Assembly: GCA_963702495.1 (NCBI GenBank)
Contig: CAVPDA010000014.1
Location: forward strand, 124,001-188,000
Direction: 5' to 3'
From: CAVPDA01 sp963702495
GTDB lineage: Bacteria > Pseudomonadota > Gammaproteobacteria > Burkholderiales > Rhodocyclaceae
Length of the DNA stretch: 64,000 nt
The notes below the pieces were generated by a model that was given only the letters and a program-made list of their open reading frames with translations, did no database searches and was not told the DNA's origin. The translations under genes and the position numbers were made by a program. Shown piece after piece: positions 10,473-19,051 of the stretch; within the stretch, counting starts at the first letter, position 1; the number at the start of each line of letters is the position of its first letter.

Positions 10473-10486
10473 TTGATCTGCGTCAA
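10473..10486 (+). promoter_or_regulatory. FNR/Anr-like box upstream of frdCAB
   Basis: TTGAT-CTGC-GTCAA differs from the FNR consensus TTGAT-N4-ATCAA at one position. It lies 79-92 bp upstream of the frdC ATG, consistent with a class II activator site near -41 and a short leader. Anaerobic control of a fumarate reductase operon is the expected reading. No clear -10 was assigned. Confidence 0.65.
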
Positions 10487-10564
10487 CGGGCTTCCCCGCC
10501 CGTCGGCTCAAATTGTGCGACCGAAAATTCCGCGCCGCGGCTCATCGCGGGCGCAATACAAGAA

Positions 10565-11356
10565 ATGGCCGGAATGCAAACTCCTGACGAGATCGCCGCC
10601 GGCGCCGTGGCGGCGGGCGGCACCCGCAAGAGCCGGTGGCCGGCGCGCCTGGACGTCCTGCAGAGCGGCAGCGGTTTGCTCCTCGCGCTCTTCATGTGGG
10701 GCCACATGTTCTTCGTGGCATCCATCCTCCTCGGCAAGGACGCGATGTGGGCGGTGGCGCGGTTCTTCGAGGGCTACTTCTTCCTCGACCGTGCCTATCC
10801 CGGGATCGTGTCGCTGGTGGTGGCGGGCGTGATCGCGCTCGTCGTCGGCCACGCCCTGCTCGCGCTGCGCAAGTTTCCCAACAGCTACCGCCAGTACCGC
10901 ACCTTCCGCAGCCACATGAAGGCGATGCACCACGAAGACACCAGCCTCTGGTTCTGGCAGGTATTCACCGGCTTCGCCCTGTTCTTCCTCGCGTCGGTAC
11001 ATCTGTACATCATGCTGACGCGGCCGGAACGCATCGGCCCCTACGAGTCGGCCGACCGCGTATGGAGCGACCATTTCTGGACCCTCTACATCCTGCTGCT
11101 GCTGGCGGTGGAGCTGCACGGCGGCATCGGCCTCTACCGTCTCGCCGTGAAGTGGGGCTGGCTCGCCGGCGATCGTCCCGACGTGACGCGCCGCCGCCTG
11201 AAGCGGCTGAAGTGGGGCATCACGGCGTTCTTCCTCGCCCTCGGCTTCCTCACTCTGGCCGCCTACATCCGCATCGGCATCGACCACCAGGCGTACTACG
11301 GCGAGCCCTATGTTCCGGGATGGGTGGCGCCCGCGGCGCAAGGCGGTGCGCGATGA
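10565..11356 (+). CDS. frdC: Fumarate reductase dihaem cytochrome b subunit
   Basis: 263-residue membrane anchor of quinol:fumarate reductase, Wolinella type, with five TM helices. Counting from the second ATG (10574), the haem-ligand histidines fall at 44, 93, 143 and 182, and acidic residues at Glu66 and Glu180. By recollection these are the same positions as the four axial ligands, the quinol-site Glu66 and the E-pathway Glu180 of W. succinogenes FrdC. This supports the later start and a dihaem, electroneutral enzyme. The subunit oxidises quinol and passes electrons to FrdB. Its stop overlaps the frdA ATG. Confidence 0.93.
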   Translation: MAGMQTPDEIAAGAVAAGGTRKSRWPARLDVLQSGSGLLLALFMWGHMFFVASILLGKDAMWAVARFFEGYFFLDRAYPGIVSLVVAGVIALVVGHALLALRKFPNSYRQYRTFRSHMKAMHHEDTSLWFWQVFTGFALFFLASVHLYIMLTRPERIGPYESADRVWSDHFWTLYILLLLAVELHGGIGLYRLAVKWGWLAGDRPDVTRRRLKRLKWGITAFFLALGFLTLAAYIRIGIDHQAYYGEPYVPGWVAPAAQGGAR

Positions 11357-13335
11357 AGATCGTCTACACCGACGTGCTGGTGATCGGCGGCGGACTGGCG
11401 GGCTTGCGCGTCGCCATCGCCGCGCGCCGCCGCGGCCACGATGCCGTCATCCTCTCGCTGGTGCCCCCCAAGCGCTCCCACTCGGCGGCGGCGCAGGGCG
11501 GAATGCAGGCCAGCCTTGCCAACGTCATCCGGGGGCGGGGCGACAGCGAGGACGTGCATTTCGAGGACACGGTGCGCGGCAGCGACTGGGGCGCCGACCA
11601 GCGCGTGGTGCGCATGTTCGTGGACACGGCGCCGAAGGCGGTGCGGGAGCTGGCGGCGTGGGGCGTGCCCTGGAGCCGGGTGCGTCGCGGCGAGCGCGAG
11701 GTGGTGATCAACGGCCAGAAGGTCGTCCTCACCGAGCGCGACGAGGCCCACGGTCTGCTGGCGCAGCGCGACTTCGGCGGCACCAAGAAATGGCGCACCT
11801 GCTACGTCTCCGACGGCACCGGCCACGCCATGCTCTATGCGATCGGCGACCGGGCGATCGCCGAGGGCATCCCGGTGCACGAGCGCACCGAGGCGCTGGC
11901 CTTGATCCACGACAGCGGCGTCTGCTACGGCGCGATCGTGCGCGACCTGATCAGCGGCAGCCTCAGCGCCTACGTCGCCAAGGCGACCTGCATCGCCACC
12001 GGCGGCGCCGGGCGTCTCTACCGCGTGACCACCAACGCCGTGATCTCCGAAGGCATCGGTTCCGCCATCGCCCTGGAAACCGGCATCGCCGCCCTCGGCA
12101 ACATGGAGGCGGTCCAGTTCCATCCCACCGGCATCTTTCCCGCCGGCATCCTGGTGACGGAAGGCTGCCGCGGCGACGGCGGCCTGCTGCGCGACAGGGA
12201 CGGCCAGCGCTTCATGCCGGACTACGAGCCGGAAAAGAAGGAGCTTGCCTCGCGCGATGTGGTGTCGCGCCGCATGGAGGAGCACATCCGCCGCGGCAAG
12301 GGGGCGCATACGCGCTTCGGCGAGCACCTCTGGCTCGACATCACCCTGCTCGGGCGTGCCCACATCGAGCGCAATCTGCGCGAAGTGAAGGAGATCTGCC
12401 AGTATTTTCTCGGCATCGATCCGGTGGAGGAGTGGATCCCGGTGCGGCCGGCCCAGCACTACACCATGGGCGGCGTGCGCACCGACCACCGCGGCGAAAG
12501 CCCGAGCCTGAAGGGGCTGTTCGCGGCGGGCGAGGCCGCGTGCTGGGATCTGCACGGCTTCAACCGGCTGGGCGGCAACTCGGTGGCCGAAACCGTGGTG
12601 GCGGGCATGATCGTGGGGGAATTCATCGCCGATTTCTGCGAAAGATCGGACAACGACATCGACATTTCTACCGGGCTGGTGCGCGATTTCCTCGAACGCG
12701 AGCAGGGCAAGCTGAACGGCCTGCTCGCCTGCAACGGAAACGAAAACGCCAATGACCTGCGGGTGCAGATGCAGGAGATCATGACGGCGCGTGTCGGCAT
12801 CTTCCGCACCGGCGCAGACCTGCAGGCCGCTGTGGAAGGACTGCAGCAATTGCAGGAGCGCAGCCGCAACCTGTGCGTGCGCTACAAGAGCGCGGGTGCG
12901 AACCCGGAGCTGGTGGCCGCCTACCGCCTGCAGAAAATGCTCAAGCTGGCGCTGTGCACGGCCTACGGCGCGCTGACGCGCGTCGAGAGCCGCGGCGCCC
13001 ACTACCGTGAAGACCATCCGCAGCGCAACGATCGCGACTGGCTGAAGCGCACCCTGGCGATCTGGCGCAACGAGGGCGACCCCCTGCCGACCCTGAATTA
13101 CGAGGCGCTCGATGTGAACAGCATGGAGCTGGCGCCGGGCTGGCGCGGCTACGGCGCCAAGGATTACATCGAGCATCCGGACACGGCACAGCGCCAGGCG
13201 CAGATCGAGGCGATCCGGGAGGCGGCGGGCGCAGCGGACCGCCACCAGGTGCAGGCCCGGATCATGCCGTACGAACACCTGCTGCCGCAGCGCCTGCGCT
13301 GCCGCAACGAACGCATCGACGAGAAACTGCCATGA
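11353..13335 (+). CDS. frdA: Fumarate reductase flavoprotein subunit
   Basis: 660 residues; catalytic subunit reducing fumarate to succinate on the cytoplasmic face. Seen: FAD Rossmann GGGLAG at 12-17, the covalent-FAD motif RSHSAAAQGG with His43, AVQFHPTG, the catalytic-arginine region EGCRGDGGLL, AQHYTMGG, and a C-terminal helical domain. Spacing and length match the Wolinella FrdA class, not E. coli SdhA. The ATG overlaps the frdC stop (ATGA) and its TGA overlaps the frdB ATG, so frdCAB is translationally coupled. A succinate dehydrogenase running forward is the alternative; the FNR-like box and nearby rquA favour the reductase direction. Confidence 0.94.
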   Translation: MKIVYTDVLVIGGGLAGLRVAIAARRRGHDAVILSLVPPKRSHSAAAQGGMQASLANVIRGRGDSEDVHFEDTVRGSDWGADQRVVRMFVDTAPKAVRELAAWGVPWSRVRRGEREVVINGQKVVLTERDEAHGLLAQRDFGGTKKWRTCYVSDGTGHAMLYAIGDRAIAEGIPVHERTEALALIHDSGVCYGAIVRDLISGSLSAYVAKATCIATGGAGRLYRVTTNAVISEGIGSAIALETGIAALGNMEAVQFHPTGIFPAGILVTEGCRGDGGLLRDRDGQRFMPDYEPEKKELASRDVVSRRMEEHIRRGKGAHTRFGEHLWLDITLLGRAHIERNLREVKEICQYFLGIDPVEEWIPVRPAQHYTMGGVRTDHRGESPSLKGLFAAGEAACWDLHGFNRLGGNSVAETVVAGMIVGEFIADFCERSDNDIDISTGLVRDFLEREQGKLNGLLACNGNENANDLRVQMQEIMTARVGIFRTGADLQAAVEGLQQLQERSRNLCVRYKSAGANPELVAAYRLQKMLKLALCTAYGALTRVESRGAHYREDHPQRNDRDWLKRTLAIWRNEGDPLPTLNYEALDVNSMELAPGWRGYGAKDYIEHPDTAQRQAQIEAIREAAGAADRHQVQARIMPYEHLLPQRLRCRNERIDEKLP

Positions 13336-14078
13336 CCACGCTGAAGGCTCACCCGCGGCGCCAGTTGCGCATCACGGCGCTGCGCCACAACCCGCAGGAA
13401 CCGGGCAGCGTGCCGCGCCTGCAGACCTATACCGTCGAGGAAGCGGATGGCATGACGCTGTTCATCGCGTTGAACGAGATCCGCGAGAAGCAGGACGCTT
13501 CGCTGCAGTTCGACTTCGTCTGCCGTGCCGGCATCTGCGGCAGCTGCGGCATGCTGATCAACGGCCGGCCGGGGCTGGCCTGCCGCACCCTGACCCACGA
13601 CCTCGGCACCGAGATCACCCTGGCGCCGCTGCCGGTGTTCGAGCTCATCGCGGATCTGTCGGTGAATACCGGCAAGTGGATGCGCGCCATGAGCGAGCGC
13701 CTGCAGACCTGGGTGCATGGCAAGGAGCAGGAGATCGACCTGTGCCGCATGGAACAGGCGATGGATCCGGACCTCGCCCAGGACATTTACGAGCTCGACC
13801 GCTGCATCGAATGCGGTTGCTGTGTCGCGGGCTGCGGCACGGCGCGCATGCGCGAGGACTTCGTCGGCGCCGTGGGGTTGAACAAGATCGCGCGCTTCCG
13901 CCTCGATCCGCGGGACACGCGCAGCGACGCCGACTACTACGAGCTGATCGGGGACGATGACGGCGTGTTCGGCTGCATGTCGCTGCTCGGCTGCCACGAC
14001 GTCTGTCCCAAGAATCTCTCCCTCGCCACCCAGATCGCTTTCCTGCGTCGGCGCATGGCGCTGCAGGGCTGGGACTGA
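13332..14078 (+). CDS. frdB: Fumarate reductase iron-sulfur subunit
   Basis: 248 residues. [2Fe-2S] ligands are Cys64, 69, 72 and 84 in a plant-ferredoxin fold. The C-terminal half holds CIECGCCVAGC (from Cys158) and CMSLLGCHDVCPKN (from Cys215), giving the [4Fe-4S] and [3Fe-4S] clusters. It relays electrons from the FrdC haems to the FrdA flavin. It is the third gene of the coupled operon, and the motif pattern is the Wolinella-type C-x2-C-x2-C-type variant. No clear terminator was seen downstream. Confidence 0.93.
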   Translation: MTTLKAHPRRQLRITALRHNPQEPGSVPRLQTYTVEEADGMTLFIALNEIREKQDASLQFDFVCRAGICGSCGMLINGRPGLACRTLTHDLGTEITLAPLPVFELIADLSVNTGKWMRAMSERLQTWVHGKEQEIDLCRMEQAMDPDLAQDIYELDRCIECGCCVAGCGTARMREDFVGAVGLNKIARFRLDPRDTRSDADYYELIGDDDGVFGCMSLLGCHDVCPKNLSLATQIAFLRRRMALQGWD

Positions 14079-14953
14079 AGGCCGGGCAGCGCTTTCCCCT
14101 TCACCGGACTGCCCTCGACACGCGCAGCCTGCCGCGGCCGGCGCCTCAATCGCCGGCTTTGCTGCGCGGGCGCACGGGAAGATCGTGGCGGCGGCGCAGA
14201 CGCCAGAAGTAGATCTCATTGCCGGCGATGATCACTGCGACGACGAGTATCGCGGCGAGGAGGGTCATCAAGGGGTCGGCGCCAAGTAATTCCATGGTCG
14301 GCTGTTTCACTGTGGATCCGGCTAAGGGAAGCATAGGGCGGCAGAATTATCTTGTTGGTTTGGGTAACGATGCCCTGACCCTAAGCAAGGGGCATGCCTT
14401 GCTCGGAGGACGTTGTCCTGCAGGGAAAACAGGTGCGCTGGCCGGGCGATTGGGGGGGGGTGTGGGTGATATCCCCCGCCAATCATGGGGAAATCCGCAA
14501 TCGCTGCGTCGTCGCCCCGCCCCCGTGGCGGTGGACTGCAGGGCCGAATCGCCCATGTCGAGCGGCGCGGATGTACCGGCACCAGCGATTGCTCCGATGA
14601 CGACCGGGTCAATGCGCGGGGCCGACCCATCAGCCGGAACCGATCGCGCGGGAACGGGCCGTGCTCTGTGGCTGCCGGAGCTGGCCACGAAGAATGGTCT
14701 ATGGGGTGCCGGGCGCGTCTGGCATACCCCCAATGGATTCCGGTCTTTACGCTCTTTTCGACTCAACTTGACCCGCCACGCGTTATGCCAATTCCCTGGA
14801 TGTGGGGGTGGCATTGTCGGATCTTGGCCCACTCCTGGGGGTTGAGACCCGGCCTCGCATGAAACCGGGTATCGGTCCGGCACGCGGGAAGCGCTTCGGG
14901 CAGGCGTTGGAAAGCGCTGCCCGGAGCGTGCGTCTTTCCCGATGGCTGGGACT
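14079..14953. other. Gene-poor interval after frdB
   Basis: Apart from one possible small membrane-protein gene on the minus strand (14146-14295), no convincing coding sequence was seen. Open frames here have arbitrary composition and no recognisable motif. Two hairpins are visible: AGCAAGG/CCTTGCT around GGCATG at 14384-14403, and a G-run/C-run pair bounded by GATTGG near 14446 and CCAATC near 14480. The base composition drifts from the neighbouring genes, so decayed sequence is possible. Confidence 0.5.
14146..14295 (-). CDS. Possible small single-TM membrane protein
   Basis: 49 residues from the ATG at 14295: a hydrophobic span (about 9-26, TLLAAILVVAVIIAGNEIY), a basic cytoplasmic-type stretch (WRLRRRHD) and a polar tail. 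The composition is that of a real small membrane protein rather than a random frame, and it is convergent with frdB. No ribosome site is obvious and no family is recognised. The frame continues 13 codons further upstream to 14334. Confidence 0.35.
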   Translation of the reverse strand: MELLGADPLMTLLAAILVVAVIIAGNEIYFWRLRRRHDLPVRPRSKAGD

Positions 14954-15446
14954 TTACCACCCCCGCCCGCGCATGCCCCGGCCTGCCATCGGGCCCGTAC
15001 CGGCATCGAAGACGGTTTTCTGCTCCGGCGTGAGCATGGCGTAGAGCCCGCGCGACGCCTGCGCGATGGCGTCCATCTCGTCGGCGCGCTGTCTCATCAT
15101 GCTGGCACGAAACGCCTGGCGGTCCGGGCCGTTCATGGTGGCGCCGGGCCGGGTTTCGCGCAGCGTCTGCATGCGCTGCGCCTGTTCCTTCACCTTGTCG
15201 GCATAGGCTTGCCAGGCCCCCTCCTGCTCCGGGGCAAGCTTGAGTTGCGACTTGACGTCATTCAGTCTGGCATCGACGTTGGCCGCCATGTTGCCGCTGC
15301 CCATGCCGGGGCCCATGCCGCCCATCATGCCTTGGCCGCATGGACCCATGCCCATGCCGCCGGGACGCGCCTGCACCGGCGCCATGCTCAGACCCAGGGT
15401 CAGGGCGGTGACGGTAACGGCTAGAATCTTTGCGTGTAACTTTCAT
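14954..15446 (-). pseudogene. Spy/CpxP-like periplasmic protein, frameshift in signal peptide
   Basis: The mature part (about 130 residues) is Met/Gly-rich at its start, then helical, with an LTPEQ (LTxxQ) motif near the C terminus and a similar LAPEQ earlier, typical of the Spy/CpxP/ZraP group of periplasmic chaperone or metal-stress proteins. The natural signal peptide is readable only across two frames. ATG at 15446 gives MKVTRK, then one base too many near 15428-15431 separates it from the hydrophobic ILAVTVTALTLGLS block. Removing that base restores a textbook signal ending VQA. It may be real inactivation or a sequence error. Divergent from the two-component system. Confidence 0.6.
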
Positions 15447-15532
15447 GATCGGTCTCCATTGAGTGGTTGGTCGGGTGCTGACGGAGACCATTTCATCACC
15501 TCGATGTAAGCCGCCTGTGTCAGTGCGCAGCC

Positions 15533-15585
15533 ATTTTGTAACCCAGGTTGTCGATCGCGGCGGTTGATACACTGGGTTACAAAAT
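15533..15585. promoter_or_regulatory. Long inverted repeat between spy-like gene and response regulator
   Basis: ATTTTGTAACCCAG at 15533-15546 and its exact complement CTGGGTTACAAAAT at 15572-15585 form 14-bp perfect arms around 25 bp. It lies in the divergent promoter region, 38 bp before the response-regulator ATG and about 90 bp before the spy-like start. A likely operator for the OmpR-type regulator encoded next to it, controlling both directions. Confidence 0.6.
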
Positions 15586-15623
15586 TCCCGCCGCCGCAGG
15601 AAGGCAGGCGTTATAAGGCAAGC

Positions 15624-16346
15624 ATGGAAAACGCAGACCAGGTCCTGATCGTCGACGACGACGCCGAGATACGCAGCCTGCTGGGTGACTACCTGCGCCG
15701 CAACGGTCTGCGGGCGACGGCGGTGGCCGACGGCAAGGCGATGTGGGCGGTGCTGGAGACGGAGCGCATCGACCTCGTCGTGCTCGACCTGATGCTGCCG
15801 GGGGATGACGGCCTCACTCTGTGCCGCAACCTGCGGGCGCGCTCGGAACTGCCGGTGATCATGCTGACGGCCCGGGGCGAGGAAACCGATCGCATCGTCG
15901 GGCTGGAGATGGGCGCCGACGACTACGTGCCGAAACCGTTCAGCCCGCGCGAACTGCTGGCGCGCATCAAGGGCGTGCTGCGACGCGCCCGCAGTCTGCC
16001 GCGCAACCTGCAGCCCGACGCGGCCCGGCGCCTGCGCTTCGCCGGCTGGGTGCTGGATACGGCCGCACGCAACCTGCTGTCGCCGGCCGGCGTGGTGGTG
16101 GCGCTGAGCGGCGCCGAGTTCCGCCTGCTGCGGGTCTTTCTGGGTCATCCCAATCGCGTGCTCAGCCGCGATCAGTTGCTCGACCTCACGCGCGGGCGCG
16201 AGGCCGATCCCTTCGACCGCAGCATCGACGTGCAGGTGAGCCGCCTGCGCCACCGGCTCGGCGACGACCCGAAGGAGCCGACGCTCATCAAGACGGTGCG
16301 GGGCGAAGGCTATGTTCTCGCGTCCGAGGTGGAGCGGGAGGACTGA
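15624..16346 (+). CDS. OmpR/PhoB-family response regulator
   Basis: 240 residues. Receiver domain at about 5-118 with acidic pocket Asp11/Asp12, phospho-acceptor Asp55 (VVLDLMLPG) and Lys in DDYVPKPF. The DNA-binding winged helix (about 145-235) carries ALSGAEFRLL and RGEGYVLA. The ATG at 15624 is chosen because the receiver starts right after it; the open frame extends 20 codons upstream through the palindrome. The sensor kinase gene starts 5 bases after its stop. The neighbouring Spy/CpxP-like gene suggests an envelope- or metal-stress circuit of the CpxRA kind, by inference. Confidence 0.92.
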   Translation: MENADQVLIVDDDAEIRSLLGDYLRRNGLRATAVADGKAMWAVLETERIDLVVLDLMLPGDDGLTLCRNLRARSELPVIMLTARGEETDRIVGLEMGADDYVPKPFSPRELLARIKGVLRRARSLPRNLQPDAARRLRFAGWVLDTAARNLLSPAGVVVALSGAEFRLLRVFLGHPNRVLSRDQLLDLTRGREADPFDRSIDVQVSRLRHRLGDDPKEPTLIKTVRGEGYVLASEVERED

Positions 16347-16351
16347 CGGCG

Positions 16352-17749
16352 ATGCGGATTGGGATCCTGCCGCGCTCGCTGTTCGGACGGCTGGTGCTGA
16401 TCCTGATCGGCGGCCTGCTCGTCGCTCAGTTGCTGAGCGCGGCCCTCAATCTGGCGGAGCGCGACCGGCTCATCTTCCGGGCCGGCGGCATGCGCACGGC
16501 GCAGCGCATCGCCGACATCGTGGAACTGCTGGAGCCGCTGAGCGCGGCGGAGCGGCGCCGCATCGTCGCCGTGCTCAATGCGCCGCCGCTGCGCGTGAGC
16601 CTCGACGTGCCGCTGCAAAGCGAAGCGCAGCCCGCGGCGGACGGGGAGACGCACGCCACGATGTTCAGCGCCATGCTGCGGGCATCGCTCGGGGAGCGGC
16701 CGTTGCGCATCGTCCGGTCCGAGGGCGGGTTCGCCCGCCGCGCCATGATGGCGGGCGCGGAGCGGGGCGCCCGGGGCGGTCCGCACCTGCGCGGCATGGG
16801 GCCCGGCTCCGGCGGCGGAATGGCGGTGGTGGCGCAGGTCCAGTTTGCCGACGGCACCTGGGTGACCTTCGACTCCTACCTGCCGCAGGATGTCGCCGAT
16901 TTTCCCCAGCGACTGCTGCTCACCCTGCTCATCCTGCTGGTGGCAGTGATCGCCCTGTCGCTGATCGCGGTGCGCTGGGTGACGCGGCCGCTGCATCTGC
17001 TCGCCGCGGCCGCCGAAGACCTGGGCCGCGACATCCATCGTCCGCCCCTGGCGGAGAAGGGACCGACCGAAGTGCGGCGCGCGGCCCAGGCCTTCAACAC
17101 CATGCAGGCGCGGCTGCGCAGCTACATCGATGACCGCGTGCGCATCCTGACGGCGATCTCCCACGACCTGAAGACGCCCATCACGCGCATGCGCCTGCGC
17201 GCCGAGCTGCTCGACGACGAGAATGCCCGCGCCCGCTTCGAAAAGGATTTGGCCGAGATGGAGTCCATGGTGACGCAGACGCTGGAGTTCATGCGCGGCA
17301 GCGCCAGTGACGAAGCCTCCCGGCCGATCGACCTCATGGCGCTGCTGGAAAGCCTGCAGGCGGATGCCCAGGAGGCCGGTCATGCGGTTCGCATCGAAGG
17401 CAGCGCTCTCGCGCCCTATGTCGGAAAGCCGCAGCTGCTTAAGCGCTGCCTGTCCAATCTCCTGGAGAACGCGTTCCGCTACGCCACCGCGGCGCGGCTG
17501 GTGGTCGAGGACGATGCGGAGTGGTTGCTCGTTCGCGTCCTGGACGACGGCCCCGGCATTCCCGAGTCGGACCTGGAGCGCGTCTTCGAGCCCTTCTATC
17601 GCCTGGAGGAATCGCGCAATCGCGGCACCGGCGGCAGCGGGCTCGGGCTCGGCATCGCCCGCAACATCGCCCGCTCCCATGGCGGCGACCTGGTGCTGCG
17701 AAACCGCACGGAAGGCGGATTGGAGGCGCTGTTGACGCTGAACCGGTAG
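16352..17749 (+). CDS. Sensor histidine kinase, EnvZ-like
   Basis: 465 residues. TM1 at about 12-33, a periplasmic sensor region with a Gly/Met/Arg-rich patch (about 130-160), TM2 at about 188-212, HAMP, HisKA with phospho-acceptor His in AISHDLKTPITRMR (about 270), and HATPase with NLLENAFRYA, DDGPGIP and GSGLGLGIARN. The organisation is that of EnvZ-class kinases. It is in an operon with the preceding regulator. The periplasmic Met/His/Gly patch could bind metal, but this is only suggestive. Confidence 0.92.
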   Translation: MRIGILPRSLFGRLVLILIGGLLVAQLLSAALNLAERDRLIFRAGGMRTAQRIADIVELLEPLSAAERRRIVAVLNAPPLRVSLDVPLQSEAQPAADGETHATMFSAMLRASLGERPLRIVRSEGGFARRAMMAGAERGARGGPHLRGMGPGSGGGMAVVAQVQFADGTWVTFDSYLPQDVADFPQRLLLTLLILLVAVIALSLIAVRWVTRPLHLLAAAAEDLGRDIHRPPLAEKGPTEVRRAAQAFNTMQARLRSYIDDRVRILTAISHDLKTPITRMRLRAELLDDENARARFEKDLAEMESMVTQTLEFMRGSASDEASRPIDLMALLESLQADAQEAGHAVRIEGSALAPYVGKPQLLKRCLSNLLENAFRYATAARLVVEDDAEWLLVRVLDDGPGIPESDLERVFEPFYRLEESRNRGTGGSGLGLGIARNIARSHGGDLVLRNRTEGGLEALLTLNR

Positions 17750-17791
17750 GCGAGACGGCCGGTTCTGACGCGGGCCGCCCGCGACTGCGCG

Positions 17792-17805
17792 TTGATGCGC
17801 GTCAA
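17792..17805 (+). promoter_or_regulatory. FNR/Anr-like box upstream of GlcG/HbpS-like gene
   Basis: TTGAT-GCGC-GTCAA has the same two half-sites as the box before frdC, and one mismatch to consensus. It ends 61 bp before the ATG at 17867, a normal distance for a site centred near -41. It suggests that this small secreted protein is induced under low oxygen. Confidence 0.6.
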
Positions 17806-17866
17806 TAGCGGCGCCGGCCAGCCGCAGGACACTCTCCGGCCGGACTCCTACCAGGAAAGGACAGAG

Positions 17867-18367
17867 ATGAGACGCTCGATGCTGACCATCCCGCTGCTGG
17901 CGCTCGCTTGTTCCAGCGCCGCCATCGCAGCCGAGGACGCGACCTTCACGCTGCGCAGCCTGACGCCCGAGACGGCGCTCAAGGCGGCGCAGGCCGCCCT
18001 TAAGAAATGCCGCGCCGACGGTTTCCAGGTCGCGGTAGCGGTGGTGGATCGCAGCGGTACGGTGCAGGTGGTGCTGCGCGACCGCTTCGCCGGCGCCCAT
18101 ACACCGGACACCGCGACCGGCAAGGCCTGGACCGCGGTCAGCTTCCGCACCAACACCACGGAAATGGCGGCGGAAACCCAGCCCGGCAAACCGTCGTCGG
18201 GCATCCGTCACCTGCCGCGCACGGTCATGATCGGCGGCGGACTGATGATCGAAGGCGGCGGCAGCCTGCTGGGCGGCATCGGGGTATCCGGCGCACCGGG
18301 GGGCGAGCGCGACGAGGTATGCGCCAAGGCAGGCATCGCTGCCATCCAGGCGGATCTGGATTTCTGA
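17867..18367 (+). CDS. Secreted GlcG/HbpS-like protein (DUF336)
   Basis: 166-residue precursor with a Sec signal peptide (about 1-20, ending AIAA). The rest matches the GlcG/HbpS (haem-degrading, DUF336) fold: VAVVDRSGTVQVVLRDRFAGAHTPDTATGKAWTA is split here only by known block boundaries, with a later glycine-rich GGGLMIEGGG and IGVSGAPGGERDEVCA. A strong ribosome site (AGGAAAGG) precedes the ATG at 17867, so the longer frame from 17792 is rejected. Members bind haem or cobalamin-like ligands, or accompany redox enzymes. The exact role here is unknown; the FNR-like box suggests anaerobic expression. Confidence 0.8.
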   Translation: MRRSMLTIPLLALACSSAAIAAEDATFTLRSLTPETALKAAQAALKKCRADGFQVAVAVVDRSGTVQVVLRDRFAGAHTPDTATGKAWTAVSFRTNTTEMAAETQPGKPSSGIRHLPRTVMIGGGLMIEGGGSLLGGIGVSGAPGGERDEVCAKAGIAAIQADLDF

Positions 18368-18401
18368 GGTCTTCTGCCGCGGCCTCGGTCCCTCCGCGGC
18401 A

Positions 18402-18899
18402 TCAGGGCAGCGCGGCCGGCTCCGTGAACACCCAGTCCCGATCCTTCACCGGCTGGTGGCAGCCGAAGCATTCCTGGACGAAGTTGGCGTCCTTGCCGTA
18501 GGGCTTCTGGTCCTTGCCGAGCCAGCGGGCAAAGCCCCAGCCGCCGGTGGCTTCGTACTTCTTGGCGTCCTTGACCATGAATTCGGCATGGACGAAATCG
18601 CCCGGGACGATCGCCTGCGCCCACTTGTCCAGGGTCTTGTTCTTCCATACCAGCTTGGCCAGGATCGCGCCGTCCGGCCACGGATTGGTCGTGCCGGCGC
18701 GGGCCGCCTCGACCGCCTTGTCGTTGCCGAGAATGACGCGCATGGTGTTGTTGTCGGTACGCTGGGACGAGGCGATCATGCGCCAGTTCTTGTAGCCCTC
18801 GGGCAGAGTGATGCCGTTGGGGGCCGGATCGGCGGCCAGGGCGGCGCCGGATGCAGCGGCGATGAGGGTTGCTGCGATGGTGCTGCGGACGAGTCGCAT
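18402..18899 (-). CDS. Cytochrome P460-family protein
   Basis: 165-residue precursor with a signal peptide (about 1-22, ending ALAA) and one C-terminal haem c motif CFGCH near residue 145. The blocks LPEGYKNWRMI, MRVILGN and GDFVHAEFMVKD match the cytochrome P460 / DUF4 family, whose better-known members oxidise hydroxylamine or detoxify NO through a Lys-crosslinked haem. Whether the crosslinking lysine is present cannot be settled by eye. The start at 18899 puts the signal peptide at the N terminus. Divergent from modA and convergent with the GlcG/HbpS-like gene. Confidence 0.82.
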   Translation of the reverse strand: MRLVRSTIAATLIAAASGAALAADPAPNGITLPEGYKNWRMIASSQRTDNNTMRVILGNDKAVEAARAGTTNPWPDGAILAKLVWKNKTLDKWAQAIVPGDFVHAEFMVKDAKKYEATGGWGFARWLGKDQKPYGKDANFVQECFGCHQPVKDRDWVFTEPAALP

Positions 18900-19051
18900 G
18901 CTGAATTGCTCCGTGGGTGTGGGTTTCTGGTCGGTCGTTGCCTGCCGCGCGGGCCGGCTGCCCGCAATGTATACAAGTTCTTGCGGGATTTCATTCCGTC
19001 GTGCGCCCCGACCCGGGCGATGCCGCCCTCGTTTGATTATCATTGCGTGCC

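Noticed and set aside
14340..14953. Several 60-220 codon open frames between frdB and the spy-like gene
   Set aside because: They overlap on both strands, lack ribosome sites and motifs, and have arbitrary composition.
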